A stretch of 38,507 nucleotides of DNA from Acetivibrio cellulolyticus CD2 (GTDB taxonomy: Bacteria > Bacillota > Clostridia > Acetivibrionales > Acetivibrionaceae), in NCBI RefSeq assembly GCF_000179595.2, contig NZ_JH556657.1:378339-416845 (forward strand). The letters are read 5' to 3'. Both the position numbers and the translations under genes were made by a program. Shown here piece after piece: positions 16,593-24,290 of the stretch. Below the pieces are notes generated by a model. It was given only the letters and a program-made list of their open reading frames with translations, did not search any database and was not told where the DNA came from. Position 1 is the stretch's first letter, and the number at the start of each line of letters is the position of its first letter.

Positions 16593-17180
16593 TTGGAGTT
16601 GATTCTTGTAAGACATGGAGAGACAGATAGCAATAAACGGCAAACATATTTGGGTTGGACGGATGCAGAACTCAATGAAAACGGAGTCCAGCAGGTTCAG
16701 TTTCTAAGGGATAGGCTAAAAGGAACTAAAATAGATGGTATATATTCAAGTCCGCTTAAACGTGCAATGCAGACTGCAAAAATAATTAACGAAGATTATA
16801 AGCTTGATATTAAGTGTTCTCAAGGCTTAAAGGAAAGAAATTTTGGAATTTGGGACGATCTTACATATAAGGAATTGACAGAACAGTATCCAACAGAATA
16901 CAGTGAATGGGTTAGCGATTGGGTTAAATACCGCATAAAGGATGGAGAAAGCGCTGAAGATGCCTATGATAGGGCAGCAGCGTTTATTGATGAACTTTTG
17001 AAGAACGGTGGAGATGGAGTTTTCCTGATTGTTACTCACTTAGGTGTGATAAGGTTTATACTTGCATATCTTTTGAATATGGGGATTGGAAGTTCCTGGC
17101 GTTTCAGAGTTGATAATGCCAGCATAACAAGAGTTGAAATCAAAGATGGTTATAGTGTGCTGACAATGCTTAACGGCTAG
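16593..17180 (+). CDS. cobC: Alpha-ribazole phosphatase, histidine phosphatase family
   Basis: 195-aa histidine phosphatase. The catalytic motif LVRHGETDSN has its phosphoacceptor His at residue 8. A second conserved region is IYSSPLKRAMQTAKII, followed by LKERNFGIWDD and the distal catalytic His in VTHLGVIRF. In a cob operon this family removes phosphate from alpha-ribazole-phosphate or cobalamin-phosphate. On sequence alone it could also be a phosphoglycerate-mutase-like phosphatase; the context decides for CobC. The start is a TTG at 16593, with AGGAGA eight bases upstream; no in-frame ATG fits. Confidence 0.85.
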   Translation: MELILVRHGETDSNKRQTYLGWTDAELNENGVQQVQFLRDRLKGTKIDGIYSSPLKRAMQTAKIINEDYKLDIKCSQGLKERNFGIWDDLTYKELTEQYPTEYSEWVSDWVKYRIKDGESAEDAYDRAAAFIDELLKNGGDGVFLIVTHLGVIRFILAYLLNMGIGSSWRFRVDNASITRVEIKDGYSVLTMLNG

Positions 17181-17221
17181 TTGAATTTTATCTTGACATA
17201 TAACATATCTGCCGTTAAGAT
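17169..17221 (+). promoter_or_regulatory. Promoter of ECF S-component gene within an inverted repeat
   Basis: TTGACA (17193-17198), 17-bp spacer, TAAGAT (17216-17221). CTTAACGGC at 17169-17177 (the last codons of cobC) and its exact complement at 17211-17219, overlapping the -10, form a 9-bp inverted repeat around the -35. It could be a hairpin at the end of cobC mRNA or an operator pair. Confidence 0.5.
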
Positions 17222-17265
17222 ACCAATAATAATATAGGTATAGTGATGTTTTAGGAGGAATTAGT

Positions 17266-17820
17266 GTGAATAGCATTACAGGAAGAGAATATAGCAGAAA
17301 GAGGATAAGGAATATTATACTAGATGGGTTAATGATAGCTATGGTATTTTTAGTTACGTATTTTACTAAAATTCCAGGTCCTGTTGGTCCTTTTAATATT
17401 GGGGATGCTGCTATAATTGTTGCCGCTATTTTGTTAGGGAAGAATAGTGGGTTTATTGCAGGTGCATTTGGTTCTGCTCTTGCAGACATTGCTTTTGGGG
17501 CTTTATACTTTGCGCCAATTACTTTTCTTGTTAAGGGACTTGAAGGTTTTATAATTGGATTTATTGTATATAAGTTTAGCAGCAATGGAGTTATACGGGA
17601 AGAGATAGTAAGAATTGTAGCTATAGCTATTGGTTGTTTGATTATGATAGCCGGATACTTTTTAGGAGAAACTTTTATTTTAAGCACCAGATTTGGATTT
17701 GCAGCAGCTATGCTAGAACTTCCTTTTAATGCAATACAGGCGGGACTCAGTGCTTTGGCAGGGTACTTGGTATCTACATCCCTTGTAAGAGTAAAAGTTT
17801 TAAAACGCATATTGGAGTAA
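17266..17820 (+). CDS. ECF transporter S component (vitamin-type substrate-binding subunit)
   Basis: 184-aa integral membrane protein with about five to six helices. Blocks such as GPFNIGDAAIIVAAILLGKNSGFIAGAFGSALADI and LVKGLEGFIIG resemble PF07155-type S components, which bind a vitamin or its precursor and work with a shared EcfAA'T energizing module encoded elsewhere. The substrate cannot be read from the sequence. Its position behind cobC makes a cobalamin-related compound thinkable, but it has its own promoter. The GTG start at 17266 has TAGGAGGAA seven to eight bases upstream. The hydrolase gene at 17855 follows 34 bp downstream. Confidence 0.8.
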   Translation: MNSITGREYSRKRIRNIILDGLMIAMVFLVTYFTKIPGPVGPFNIGDAAIIVAAILLGKNSGFIAGAFGSALADIAFGALYFAPITFLVKGLEGFIIGFIVYKFSSNGVIREEIVRIVAIAIGCLIMIAGYFLGETFILSTRFGFAAAMLELPFNAIQAGLSALAGYLVSTSLVRVKVLKRILE

Positions 17821-17854
17821 AATATAATTAACATTGTGCGAGGTGTAGCCAAAT

Positions 17855-18589
17855 ATGAAAGTCACCATACTTGGAAATAATGGACCTTTTCCTTCGGCAG
17901 GAGGAGCTTGTTCTGGATATCTCATAGCCGAAGGAGATAAAAAAATTTTGATAGACTGTGGAAATGGCGTGTTGTCTAATTTGCAGAAGTTTATAAGAAT
18001 TGAGGAATTGGATGCAATTATTCTTACTCATTTGCATAGTGACCATATGTCCGACATGATGGTGCTGCGATATGCAGTACAGATAAAAATGAACAGAGGG
18101 TTTGGCAATAAGCCGATAGACGTTTATGCACCAGCCCAGCCGCAAGAGGAATTTAGCAGAATCAATATTCTGGGAATTTTTAATTTGAATCCTATTACAC
18201 CTGAATTGGTTTTAAACTTTGGGAAGATGAGGTTGGAATTCAAGGAAATGGTTCATCCGGTTAAGTGTTATGCTTTGTCAATAACTTCAGGTGACAAGAG
18301 ATTTGTATATTCGGGAGATACATCATGGAATGAATCTATTATTGAGTTTTCAAAAGAGGCGGACTTGATAATGCTTGATGCCGGTTTGCTTTCTAAGGAT
18401 AAGCAGAGTGATAATGTTCCACATCTTACTGCAAGGGAATGCGGTATCGTTGCCCAAAAAGCAAATGCTGGAAAGCTGCTGCTTACACATTTTTGGCCAG
18501 AAGATGATGTGACAAATCACATTGCAGAGGCTAAGGAAAGCTTTTCTAATGTTGAAATAGCAGGGTTGCTAAATACTTACGAGATTTAA
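17855..18589 (+). CDS. Metallo-beta-lactamase-fold hydrolase (RNase Z/PhnP-like)
   Basis: 244 aa. The metal-binding motif THLHSDHMSDM gives His59, His61, Asp63 and His64. Further ligands are probably His in MVHPVKCYAL, Asp in FVYSGDTSW, and the late His in LLTHFWPEDD. The beginning, VTILGNNGPFPSAGGACSGYLI, is typical of the RNase Z-like/phosphodiesterase branch. The substrate could be a cyclic nucleotide, a phosphodiester or RNA; it lacks the long exosite arm of true tRNase Z. The ATG at 17855 is preceded by GCGAGGTG. It is probably co-transcribed with the ECF S component and ends at the bidirectional terminator. Confidence 0.84.
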   Translation: MKVTILGNNGPFPSAGGACSGYLIAEGDKKILIDCGNGVLSNLQKFIRIEELDAIILTHLHSDHMSDMMVLRYAVQIKMNRGFGNKPIDVYAPAQPQEEFSRINILGIFNLNPITPELVLNFGKMRLEFKEMVHPVKCYALSITSGDKRFVYSGDTSWNESIIEFSKEADLIMLDAGLLSKDKQSDNVPHLTARECGIVAQKANAGKLLLTHFWPEDDVTNHIAEAKESFSNVEIAGLLNTYEI

Positions 18590-18657
18590 AGTTTATTGTA
18601 TTATTATTAGTACATTGAAAAGATTTAAATATATAAGAATTTCTATAGAAGGAAATA

Positions 18658-18688
18658 AAAAAAGTGAGACTTATTAGCTCACTTTTTT
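18658..18688. terminator. Bidirectional terminator between MBL hydrolase and chemoreceptor
   Basis: AAAAAAGTGAG (18658-18668) pairs perfectly with 18678-18688 around a nine-base loop, giving T6 on both strands between convergent genes. Confidence 0.9.
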
Positions 18689-18757
18689 ATACTAAGGAAA
18701 TTATGGTTGTTTTACATTTCTTGTGTTTATGGGAATAAATAAAATATTTTGATTGTG

Positions 18758-20023
18758 CTAATTTTTGAACTCAACAAGGTATTTATTCAGCTTGCTGTCG
18801 AGTTGCTGTACTAATTCGTCAAGCTTGCTAACGGATTGTGTCATCTCAGAAATTGCTGAAAGTTCATGTTCTGTGGTAGCAGCGACTTCTTCGCTGGCAG
18901 CAGCAGTTTCTTGAGAAACTGAGGAAATATTCTCTATTGCTGAAGTAACCTGTATCTTGTCATTCTGCATTTTTGAAACAGCTTGATTAACCTCATTGAT
19001 TTTGCCTACTATATAAGTTATGGCGTTAGCTATATCGTTAAAAGCACTATCTGTTTTGTTAACAGCTCCATTTTGCTCCTGTGACATCTTTTTCATTAAT
19101 TCCATCGATTGAATTGCCAACTGTGATTCTTCCTGTATACTCTGCATCAATAGGTTGATTTCTTCGGTTGACTTTCTGCTCTGGTCAGCAAGCTTTCTGA
19201 CTTCTTCCGCAACAACAGCGAAACCTCTTCCTGCTTCACCAGCTCTTGCAGCTTCAATAGCAGCGTTCAGAGCAAGAAGGTTTGTCTGTTCGGCTATACT
19301 TTCAATGGATTCAACGAAAAGCCCGATATCATTAGTTGTATTGGTTAACTTTTCAATTACGGCAAATATCTTCTCGGCTGTATCGTTGTTTTCTTTTGAT
19401 TTATTACGCAGAATGCTTACTGAGTCTAGACCTACATTGTTCAGATCACTTATTTTTCTAGTCTCTTCGGTTATTCTGGTATAACTTTCATATACAAAAT
19501 CAATCTGCTCACTTAGGTTATCCACCATTTCAACACCATGTTGTGCTGATTGTGCTTGCTCAGATGCTCCTTTTGCAATATCATCCATGGTTTTTGAGAT
19601 GTCCTCCATAGCGTTTGATGCATGCTGGGCTGTGGCACAGACAGCATGAGAAGATTCCATAATTGAGCTTGAAAGATTATGAAAGTTGTGAACCAAATTT
19701 TTTATGTCCATAAGAACATCATTAAAACCAGTTGCAACATTTTTTAATTCTGAACACCTCTGGATGTCAACCAGATGAGAATAGTCGCCTTGCTTAATTG
19801 AATTAATATCGCTTTCCAGACACTTAAAATTCTTTTTTACAATAATATTGCTTATCAAGTACATTAGGAAACTTGATAAAACTGAGGACACTACTAAAAG
19901 TAAAACTGAAGTCCAATTACTGTTTAGTATCTTTGCAATAATAGCAAAAACTATAGCCACAAGAAGCGGTAATATAAGTAAAGTTCTTGATGATGAAAGA
20001 AGTCTATGTGCGATTTTTTTCAT
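18758..20023 (-). CDS. Methyl-accepting chemotaxis-type signal transducer
   Basis: 421 aa. Two closely spaced membrane helices (about 13-32 and 37-58) leave only a few residues outside. Then comes a HAMP-like segment (about 60-115) and a long coiled-coil signalling domain with the hairpin tip [38 protein letters not shown]. The near absence of an extracellular sensor suggests that it senses membrane state or a cytoplasmic signal, or partners with another receptor. Candidate adaptation sites (Glu/Gln) are present but were not mapped. The ATG at 20023 follows CTGGAGG. It is monocistronic, convergent with the MBL gene and divergent from the operator-bearing promoter at 20174. Confidence 0.92.
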   Translation of the reverse strand: MKKIAHRLLSSSRTLLILPLLVAIVFAIIAKILNSNWTSVLLLVVSSVLSSFLMYLISNIIVKKNFKCLESDINSIKQGDYSHLVDIQRCSELKNVATGFNDVLMDIKNLVHNFHNLSSSIMESSHAVCATAQHASNAMEDISKTMDDIAKGASEQAQSAQHGVEMVDNLSEQIDFVYESYTRITEETRKISDLNNVGLDSVSILRNKSKENNDTAEKIFAVIEKLTNTTNDIGLFVESIESIAEQTNLLALNAAIEAARAGEAGRGFAVVAEEVRKLADQSRKSTEEINLLMQSIQEESQLAIQSMELMKKMSQEQNGAVNKTDSAFNDIANAITYIVGKINEVNQAVSKMQNDKIQVTSAIENISSVSQETAAASEEVAATTEHELSAISEMTQSVSKLDELVQQLDSKLNKYLVEFKN

Positions 20024-20173
20024 ATTCTTACCTCCAGTATAGATAATGAGAAATAGTTACTGGCCAAAGATATGCATATACTATTAATAATTCTACAGAA
20101 ATAGATAAAATCCTCTTTGTTAAAAAAATGAATTATTTGTATCTTACCCTTGAAGTATTAATTAAATTTGTTG

Positions 20174-20208
20174 TTGACTTTGATTGTATAATTGTATACA
20201 ATTATACA
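20174..20208 (+). promoter_or_regulatory. Promoter with perfect 24-bp palindromic operator
   Basis: TTGACT (20174-20179), 17-bp spacer, TACAAT (20197-20202). A perfect palindrome covers 20185-20208 (half-site TGTATAATTGTA; centre TTGTATACAA), so it overlaps the spacer and -10. The centre fits the TnGTnnACnA pattern of FadR-type GntR regulators. A gene for such a regulator lies in the operon downstream of the IS (23531). A repressor-controlled promoter is the simplest reading. Confidence 0.7.
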
Positions 20209-20493
20209 TAAATACTTAGATACGAAAATACCAAAATACATATATACAGTGGATTATTAACTTAGTAAAAATTATAATAAAGTTTATGTTTATAACAAAG
20301 TTCTTTTATTAGGCATTTGCAAAATGACTTAAAAAATCAGATGTAAAAAGTTAGAAGAGATGTAAAATGGACTTTGATAACTTAAGAGGGATATATGTTA
20401 GTGATTTGACTGAAAAACCAGAACCTTGTTGATGAAATTACAGCACAAATAAGCTTATGTATAAGACATAAGTTTCAAGAGTAAGTTAGTAAA

Positions 20494-21927
20494 TCAAGCG
20501 ATTAAAGGTTTTAAACTACGTATATACTTGTGCTCATGAATTTTATCTGCAAGTATTACAGTAATTAGTTGTGTGATACCTGCGAGATATAAATCTGCTT
20601 TAATAGTTAGGTTGTCTCTTGTTTTAAGATTACCACAGGCCATAGGCTCCTTAAGGTATTGAATGTTTTTTTCTACTACAGTCCTAATTTTGTAGTCAGA
20701 AATCCATTCGTCAGAGCCTCTAATCACACCTGGATACATGCGTTTATCCATGGCAGGAGATGTGAAGGTTACACGACCGCAAGGCTTGCCATTACAGGGG
20801 TTATCACAAGAAGTAACCCATTTACCTTTAATTAGTTTTGCCTGTGGGCACCGCCATTTGAATCTTTCGATTCTTCCTTCTTCTCGGCTCCAGCCATTTG
20901 GTTTCATTGGTACAGAAGAATCTTTAGAGCAAAGTGGCCAACCATCATCATTGTATTTAATAGGCGGAAGATTAGGGTTTGAATTTCTGGAATTCAAAGG
21001 TATTAGAGCCCTTTGAAACTTGAGTTCATCTAAGAGCAATGTGTAGGTATCGCACGTATCAAAAATAGAATCACCAAGGAAAGTGCTTGGTTTAAAATCC
21101 GGGTGAAGAGTAAAGAAGTCTGCAAATACTGGTTTAAGGGATTTGGAATCACTAATAGATTTATCTTCGTCTGGAGAATCCGATTTTTTCTCAATGTGCA
21201 TTTCAGGATGTTTCTTTTTGAAGTCACTATCCAAAAAGGCAATATGTCTTGGAATGCCGAGGCCGTTGGTGATAATGCCAAACTTGTAGACATAGCAGAA
21301 GTAGCCGTTTATGTAGAGTTGCTTGATTTCTTTGTTTGCAGAGGCTGAAGAAGGCATAAGGCTATAAGCCATTTTATATACATCGACATCAGGCTTGTCC
21401 TTGTAGAAAGCCTTGAGTTTTTTTATGATAGAATTTATGAACTTTGGGTTATTCTCAGTTACAAAGGTTTCAATACCTGAAGTATCATAAGCGATAGTGG
21501 ATGCAAGAGTAGTGTTAATTTCCTGGCAAATAGGTTCTGTAATATCTACAAGGTGGTTAAAGAAGTTTTCCAGGTAAATAACGAAATCTTGTTTGAACCG
21601 TGTAAACTGAGAGTTATGAGGGACGTCTGGAAGGCCACAGAATTCACGGGCTTCATGGCATAAATTAAGAAAAATAATGAGTAGCGAAACTGTAGGAATG
21701 CCAAGAATTTTCTGCAGAACTAATGCTGAAAGCATTGAAGAGAGTGAATATTTACGGTCTCTCCCTAGAGTTTTGTGGTAAGACCAATAAAAATCCTGTG
21801 GTATAAGCGAAGATAAATCAAGATGTTGTGAGAGTAGCTTAAGAAATTTTGGCTTATTATTTTGAAAAACATCTTTACATTCTTCGAATGTGTCAGCAAA
21901 AGAAATTTGTTTATAAAGTTTTACCAT
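20494..21927 (-). CDS. IS4-clan DDE transposase
   Basis: 477-aa intact transposase. Catalytic residues are probably Asp in IAYDTSGIE (about residue 148), Asp in FLGDSIFDT (about 291), and Glu in YKIRTVVEKNIQYLK. The last matches the IS4-clan signature Y-(2)-R-(3)-E-(6)-K exactly. A cysteine-containing insertion (RWRCPQAKLIKGKWVTSCDNPCNGKPCGR) precedes it and looks like a small metal-binding or beta-rich insert. The protein cuts and joins the element's ends. The ATG at 21927 has AAGGGG eight bases upstream, inside the inverted repeat 21928-21999. Copy 1 has a Val for Ile at residue 7 and a frameshift. Confidence 0.9.
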   Translation of the reverse strand: MVKLYKQISFADTFEECKDVFQNNKPKFLKLLSQHLDLSSLIPQDFYWSYHKTLGRDRKYSLSSMLSALVLQKILGIPTVSLLIIFLNLCHEAREFCGLPDVPHNSQFTRFKQDFVIYLENFFNHLVDITEPICQEINTTLASTIAYDTSGIETFVTENNPKFINSIIKKLKAFYKDKPDVDVYKMAYSLMPSSASANKEIKQLYINGYFCYVYKFGIITNGLGIPRHIAFLDSDFKKKHPEMHIEKKSDSPDEDKSISDSKSLKPVFADFFTLHPDFKPSTFLGDSIFDTCDTYTLLLDELKFQRALIPLNSRNSNPNLPPIKYNDDGWPLCSKDSSVPMKPNGWSREEGRIERFKWRCPQAKLIKGKWVTSCDNPCNGKPCGRVTFTSPAMDKRMYPGVIRGSDEWISDYKIRTVVEKNIQYLKEPMACGNLKTRDNLTIKADLYLAGITQLITVILADKIHEHKYIRSLKPLIA

Positions 21928-21999
21928 TTGTTTTCCCCTTCTCTTGTTTAAAATTGGATTAGATACCTATATTTTACTAGAAGCAGAGGGGGAAAACAA
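21928..21999 (-). promoter_or_regulatory. IS transposase promoter and RBS-masking inverted repeat (copy 2)
   Basis: Same arrangement as at 526-597: -35 TTGTTT at 21994-21999 and -10 TAAAAT at 21971-21976 (minus strand). The inverted-repeat arms are 21928-21938 and 21989-21999; one arm carries the transposase ribosome site and the other overlaps the -35. Confidence 0.6.
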
Positions 22000-22087
22000 T
22001 AAAAATATCAATTTGAAATGCAGTAAATTCAAGCGTTATAGCATTTCGCAAATAACTAAAGTTCTTTTATATTAAGGGGGTTTGAAC

Positions 22088-23467
22088 ATGATAGAGTTCA
22101 ACAAGAAAACAAATACGCTGGAACAAACTCAATACAAGTATTCACTTCAAGATGTGGCAGAACCTAACCTCTATAGAGAGATTTTTAACTATGATGAGAT
22201 ACCAAAATGTGCTTTTAACCATAGAAAAGTTCCAATGTTTCCTGCAGACGAAATATGGATAACAGATACCACATTCAGAGACGGTCAGCAGTCCAGGGCA
22301 CCATATACAGTAGAACAGGTTCTGCACCTTTTTGACCTCTTGCATAAGCTCAGTGGACCTAATGGAATAATAAAGCAGTGTGAGTTTTTTCTATATAGTG
22401 ATAGGGATAAAGAAGCTGTTTACAAGTGTCAGGAGAGGGGATATAAATACCCTGAAGTTACAAGCTGGATAAGGGCTACAAAAAATGATTTTCAACTCGC
22501 CAAGGATATGGGTTTGAAAGAGAGCGGCATTTTAGTCAGTTGCTCCGATTATCATATATTTAAGAAACTTAACATGACTAGAAAACAAGCTCTTGACCAT
22601 TATATGGGCATTATTAAGAGCGCAATTGAGGTGGGAATTAAGCCTAGATGTCATTTTGAGGATATTACCAGAGCTGATTTTTATGGTTTTGTTGTGCCTT
22701 TTGCTCTAGAACTCAGAAGACTTTCAGAAGAAAGTGGAGTGCCGATAAAAATCCGGGCATGTGATACATTAGGTTATGGAGTTGCGTATCCGGGAGCTGC
22801 GTTACCTAGAAGTGTACCGGGAATTATATATGGTCTGAGGCACCATGCAGGTTTCCCAAGTGAACTTATTGAGTGGCATGGACATAACGACTTTTATAAG
22901 GCTGTAAGCAACTCAGCTGTTGCATGGCTATATGGAGCTTCCAGTGTAAACTGTTCACTCCTGGGAATTGGAGAAAGAACAGGAAATACACCTCTTGAAG
23001 CTATGGTAATTGAGTATGCTCAGATCAGAGGGACTACGGACGGGATGGATACAACTGTTATCACTGAAATAGCAGATTATTATGAAAAAGAAATCGGCTA
23101 CCATATACCTTCGAGGACACCTTTTGTCGGAAGAAACTTTAATGTCACACAGGCAGGTATTCACGCTGATGGACTTCTCAAGAATGAAGAAATCTATAAC
23201 ATATTTGATACAGCAAAGCTTCTTAACAGACCAGTTGGTGTTGCTATCAACCAAACATCCGGTCTTGCAGGAATAGCACATTGGATAAACAGCTATTTCG
23301 GATTGGATGGCAGCAAACGTATAGATAAAAGAGATGAAAGAGTTGTAAAGATAAAAGACTGGGTTGATGAACAATACAAGGATGGACGTGTTACAGCTAT
23401 TGGCGATAATGAGCTCGAAGAGGTTATTAGGAAAATGGCTCCGGAAATATTTGACCTGGTTCTTTAA
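22088..23467 (+). CDS. Re-type citrate synthase (2-isopropylmalate synthase-like)
   Basis: 459 aa, HMGL/DRE-TIM metallolyase family. ITDTTFRDGQQSRAPYT near residue 58 carries the metal and catalytic Arg-Asp. EWHGHNDFYKAVSNS gives the metal-binding HxH, and GIGERTGNTPLE and FNVTQAGIHADGLLKNEE follow. The length and the insertions match the Clostridium kluyveri Re-citrate synthase group better than NifV homocitrate synthase or LeuA, which has a longer C-terminal regulatory domain. It would condense oxaloacetate and acetyl-CoA to citrate for glutamate synthesis in this anaerobe. The ATG at 22088 has AAGGGGG seven bases upstream (a TTG at 22082 also fits the frame). The IS ends 29 bp before it. 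A GntR gene follows after 63 bp. Confidence 0.78.
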   Translation: MIEFNKKTNTLEQTQYKYSLQDVAEPNLYREIFNYDEIPKCAFNHRKVPMFPADEIWITDTTFRDGQQSRAPYTVEQVLHLFDLLHKLSGPNGIIKQCEFFLYSDRDKEAVYKCQERGYKYPEVTSWIRATKNDFQLAKDMGLKESGILVSCSDYHIFKKLNMTRKQALDHYMGIIKSAIEVGIKPRCHFEDITRADFYGFVVPFALELRRLSEESGVPIKIRACDTLGYGVAYPGAALPRSVPGIIYGLRHHAGFPSELIEWHGHNDFYKAVSNSAVAWLYGASSVNCSLLGIGERTGNTPLEAMVIEYAQIRGTTDGMDTTVITEIADYYEKEIGYHIPSRTPFVGRNFNVTQAGIHADGLLKNEEIYNIFDTAKLLNRPVGVAINQTSGLAGIAHWINSYFGLDGSKRIDKRDERVVKIKDWVDEQYKDGRVTAIGDNELEEVIRKMAPEIFDLVL

Positions 23468-23530
23468 TAAAAGTTTACCATGAAACAGAGTATTTTATAA
23501 TAATTGTGCTCTGCAAAGAGGGAGGGCTAA

Positions 23531-24223
23531 ATGGCAAGAATTGAACATGATGAGAGTGAAATCAATTTACATTCTCTAAGGGCTAAGGTTTTTAACCATA
23601 TACAGAATGATATTTTAAATGGAGTATATAAGCCGGGCGACAGCCTTACGGAGTCAAAACTTTGTACTGAACTCGGAGTCAGCAGGACTCCAATAAGAGA
23701 AGCTATAAGGCAGCTTGAATTGGAAGGACTTGTTCAATCCATACCAAACAAAGGTGTATTTGTTAATGGAATTTCGACTAAAGATATTGAGGATATATAT
23801 ACTATAAGAATGCTGATTGAAGGTTTAGCTGCGAGATGGGCGGCCGAGAACATTACTCAGGAAGAACTTAAAGAACTCAAAGAGACCATTGATCTTGAAG
23901 AGTTTTATACAATGAAAAATGATACCGAGCATCTTTTAAAGCTTGACTCGAAATTTCATGAGATAATATTTAGGACCAGTAAAAGCAGATCACTTATGCA
24001 TGTTTTGAGTATGTTTCATCATTATGTTCAAAAGGCCAGAAATGCTTCTTTCGGATCGCCTGGAAGGGCAATGAAGGTGCTCGATGAGCATAAGGCTATT
24101 TTTCAGGCGATATCGGATAGGGATGCCGAAAGAGCAGAAAGACTTACTACTGAACATGTAAAAAACGCAAGTGTCGAATGCCAAACAGCATATAAGCTTT
24201 TGATGGAAAGGGAAGGCAAGTAA
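23531..24223 (+). CDS. GntR/FadR-family transcriptional regulator (FCD domain)
   Basis: 230 aa. Winged helix (about 12-82): LRAKVFNHIQNDILNGVYKPGDSLTESKLCTELGVSRTPIREAIRQLELEGLVQ. All-helical FCD ligand domain (about 88-225) with likely metal ligands: Asp and His in LDSKFHEII, His in DEHKAIFQAI, and His in TTEHVKNA. Such FCD domains bind small carboxylates such as citrate or lactate. Linked to a citrate synthase gene, it probably senses a TCA-type acid, which is inference. GGGAGGG precedes the ATG. The candidate operator is the 24-bp palindrome at 20185-20208, now separated by the IS. Confidence 0.9.
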   Translation: MARIEHDESEINLHSLRAKVFNHIQNDILNGVYKPGDSLTESKLCTELGVSRTPIREAIRQLELEGLVQSIPNKGVFVNGISTKDIEDIYTIRMLIEGLAARWAAENITQEELKELKETIDLEEFYTMKNDTEHLLKLDSKFHEIIFRTSKSRSLMHVLSMFHHYVQKARNASFGSPGRAMKVLDEHKAIFQAISDRDAERAERLTTEHVKNASVECQTAYKLLMEREGK

Positions 24224-24238
24224 GGTATCTATTATTAA

Positions 24239-24275
24239 AAAAACAGTCCACACTTTTTTGGTGTGGACTGTTTTT
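24239..24275. terminator. Bidirectional terminator between GntR and PL11 genes
   Basis: Perfect 15-bp arms (24239-24253, 24261-24275; core ACAGTCCACAC) with a seven-base loop, giving T5 on the plus strand and a longer T-rich run on the minus strand. Confidence 0.92.
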
Positions 24276-24290
24276 AATAGTTTATTTTTA

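Larger units (their letters stand above)
20310..22058 (-). mobile_element. Complete IS4-clan insertion sequence, copy 2 (1749 bp)
   Basis: The ends form 17-bp imperfect inverted repeats: 20310 TAGGCATTTGCAAAATG and, from 22058 inward, TAGTTATTTGCGAAATG (three mismatches). The flanks 20298-20309 and 22059-22070 are the identical 12-mer AAGTTCTTTTAT, a clear target-site duplication. It contains one transposase gene. About 180 bp at its left end (20310-20493) is non-coding, with a short hairpin (CTTATGT/ACATAAG, near 20453-20471) that may end the transposase transcript. A 12-bp duplication and the transposase YREK motif fit the IS4 clan; the exact family name was not checked. Confidence 0.93.

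Noticed and set aside
17040-17852. 270-aa minus-strand ORF over cobC end and the ECF S component
   Set aside because: It is the reverse shadow of two well-supported genes and has no recognisable family.
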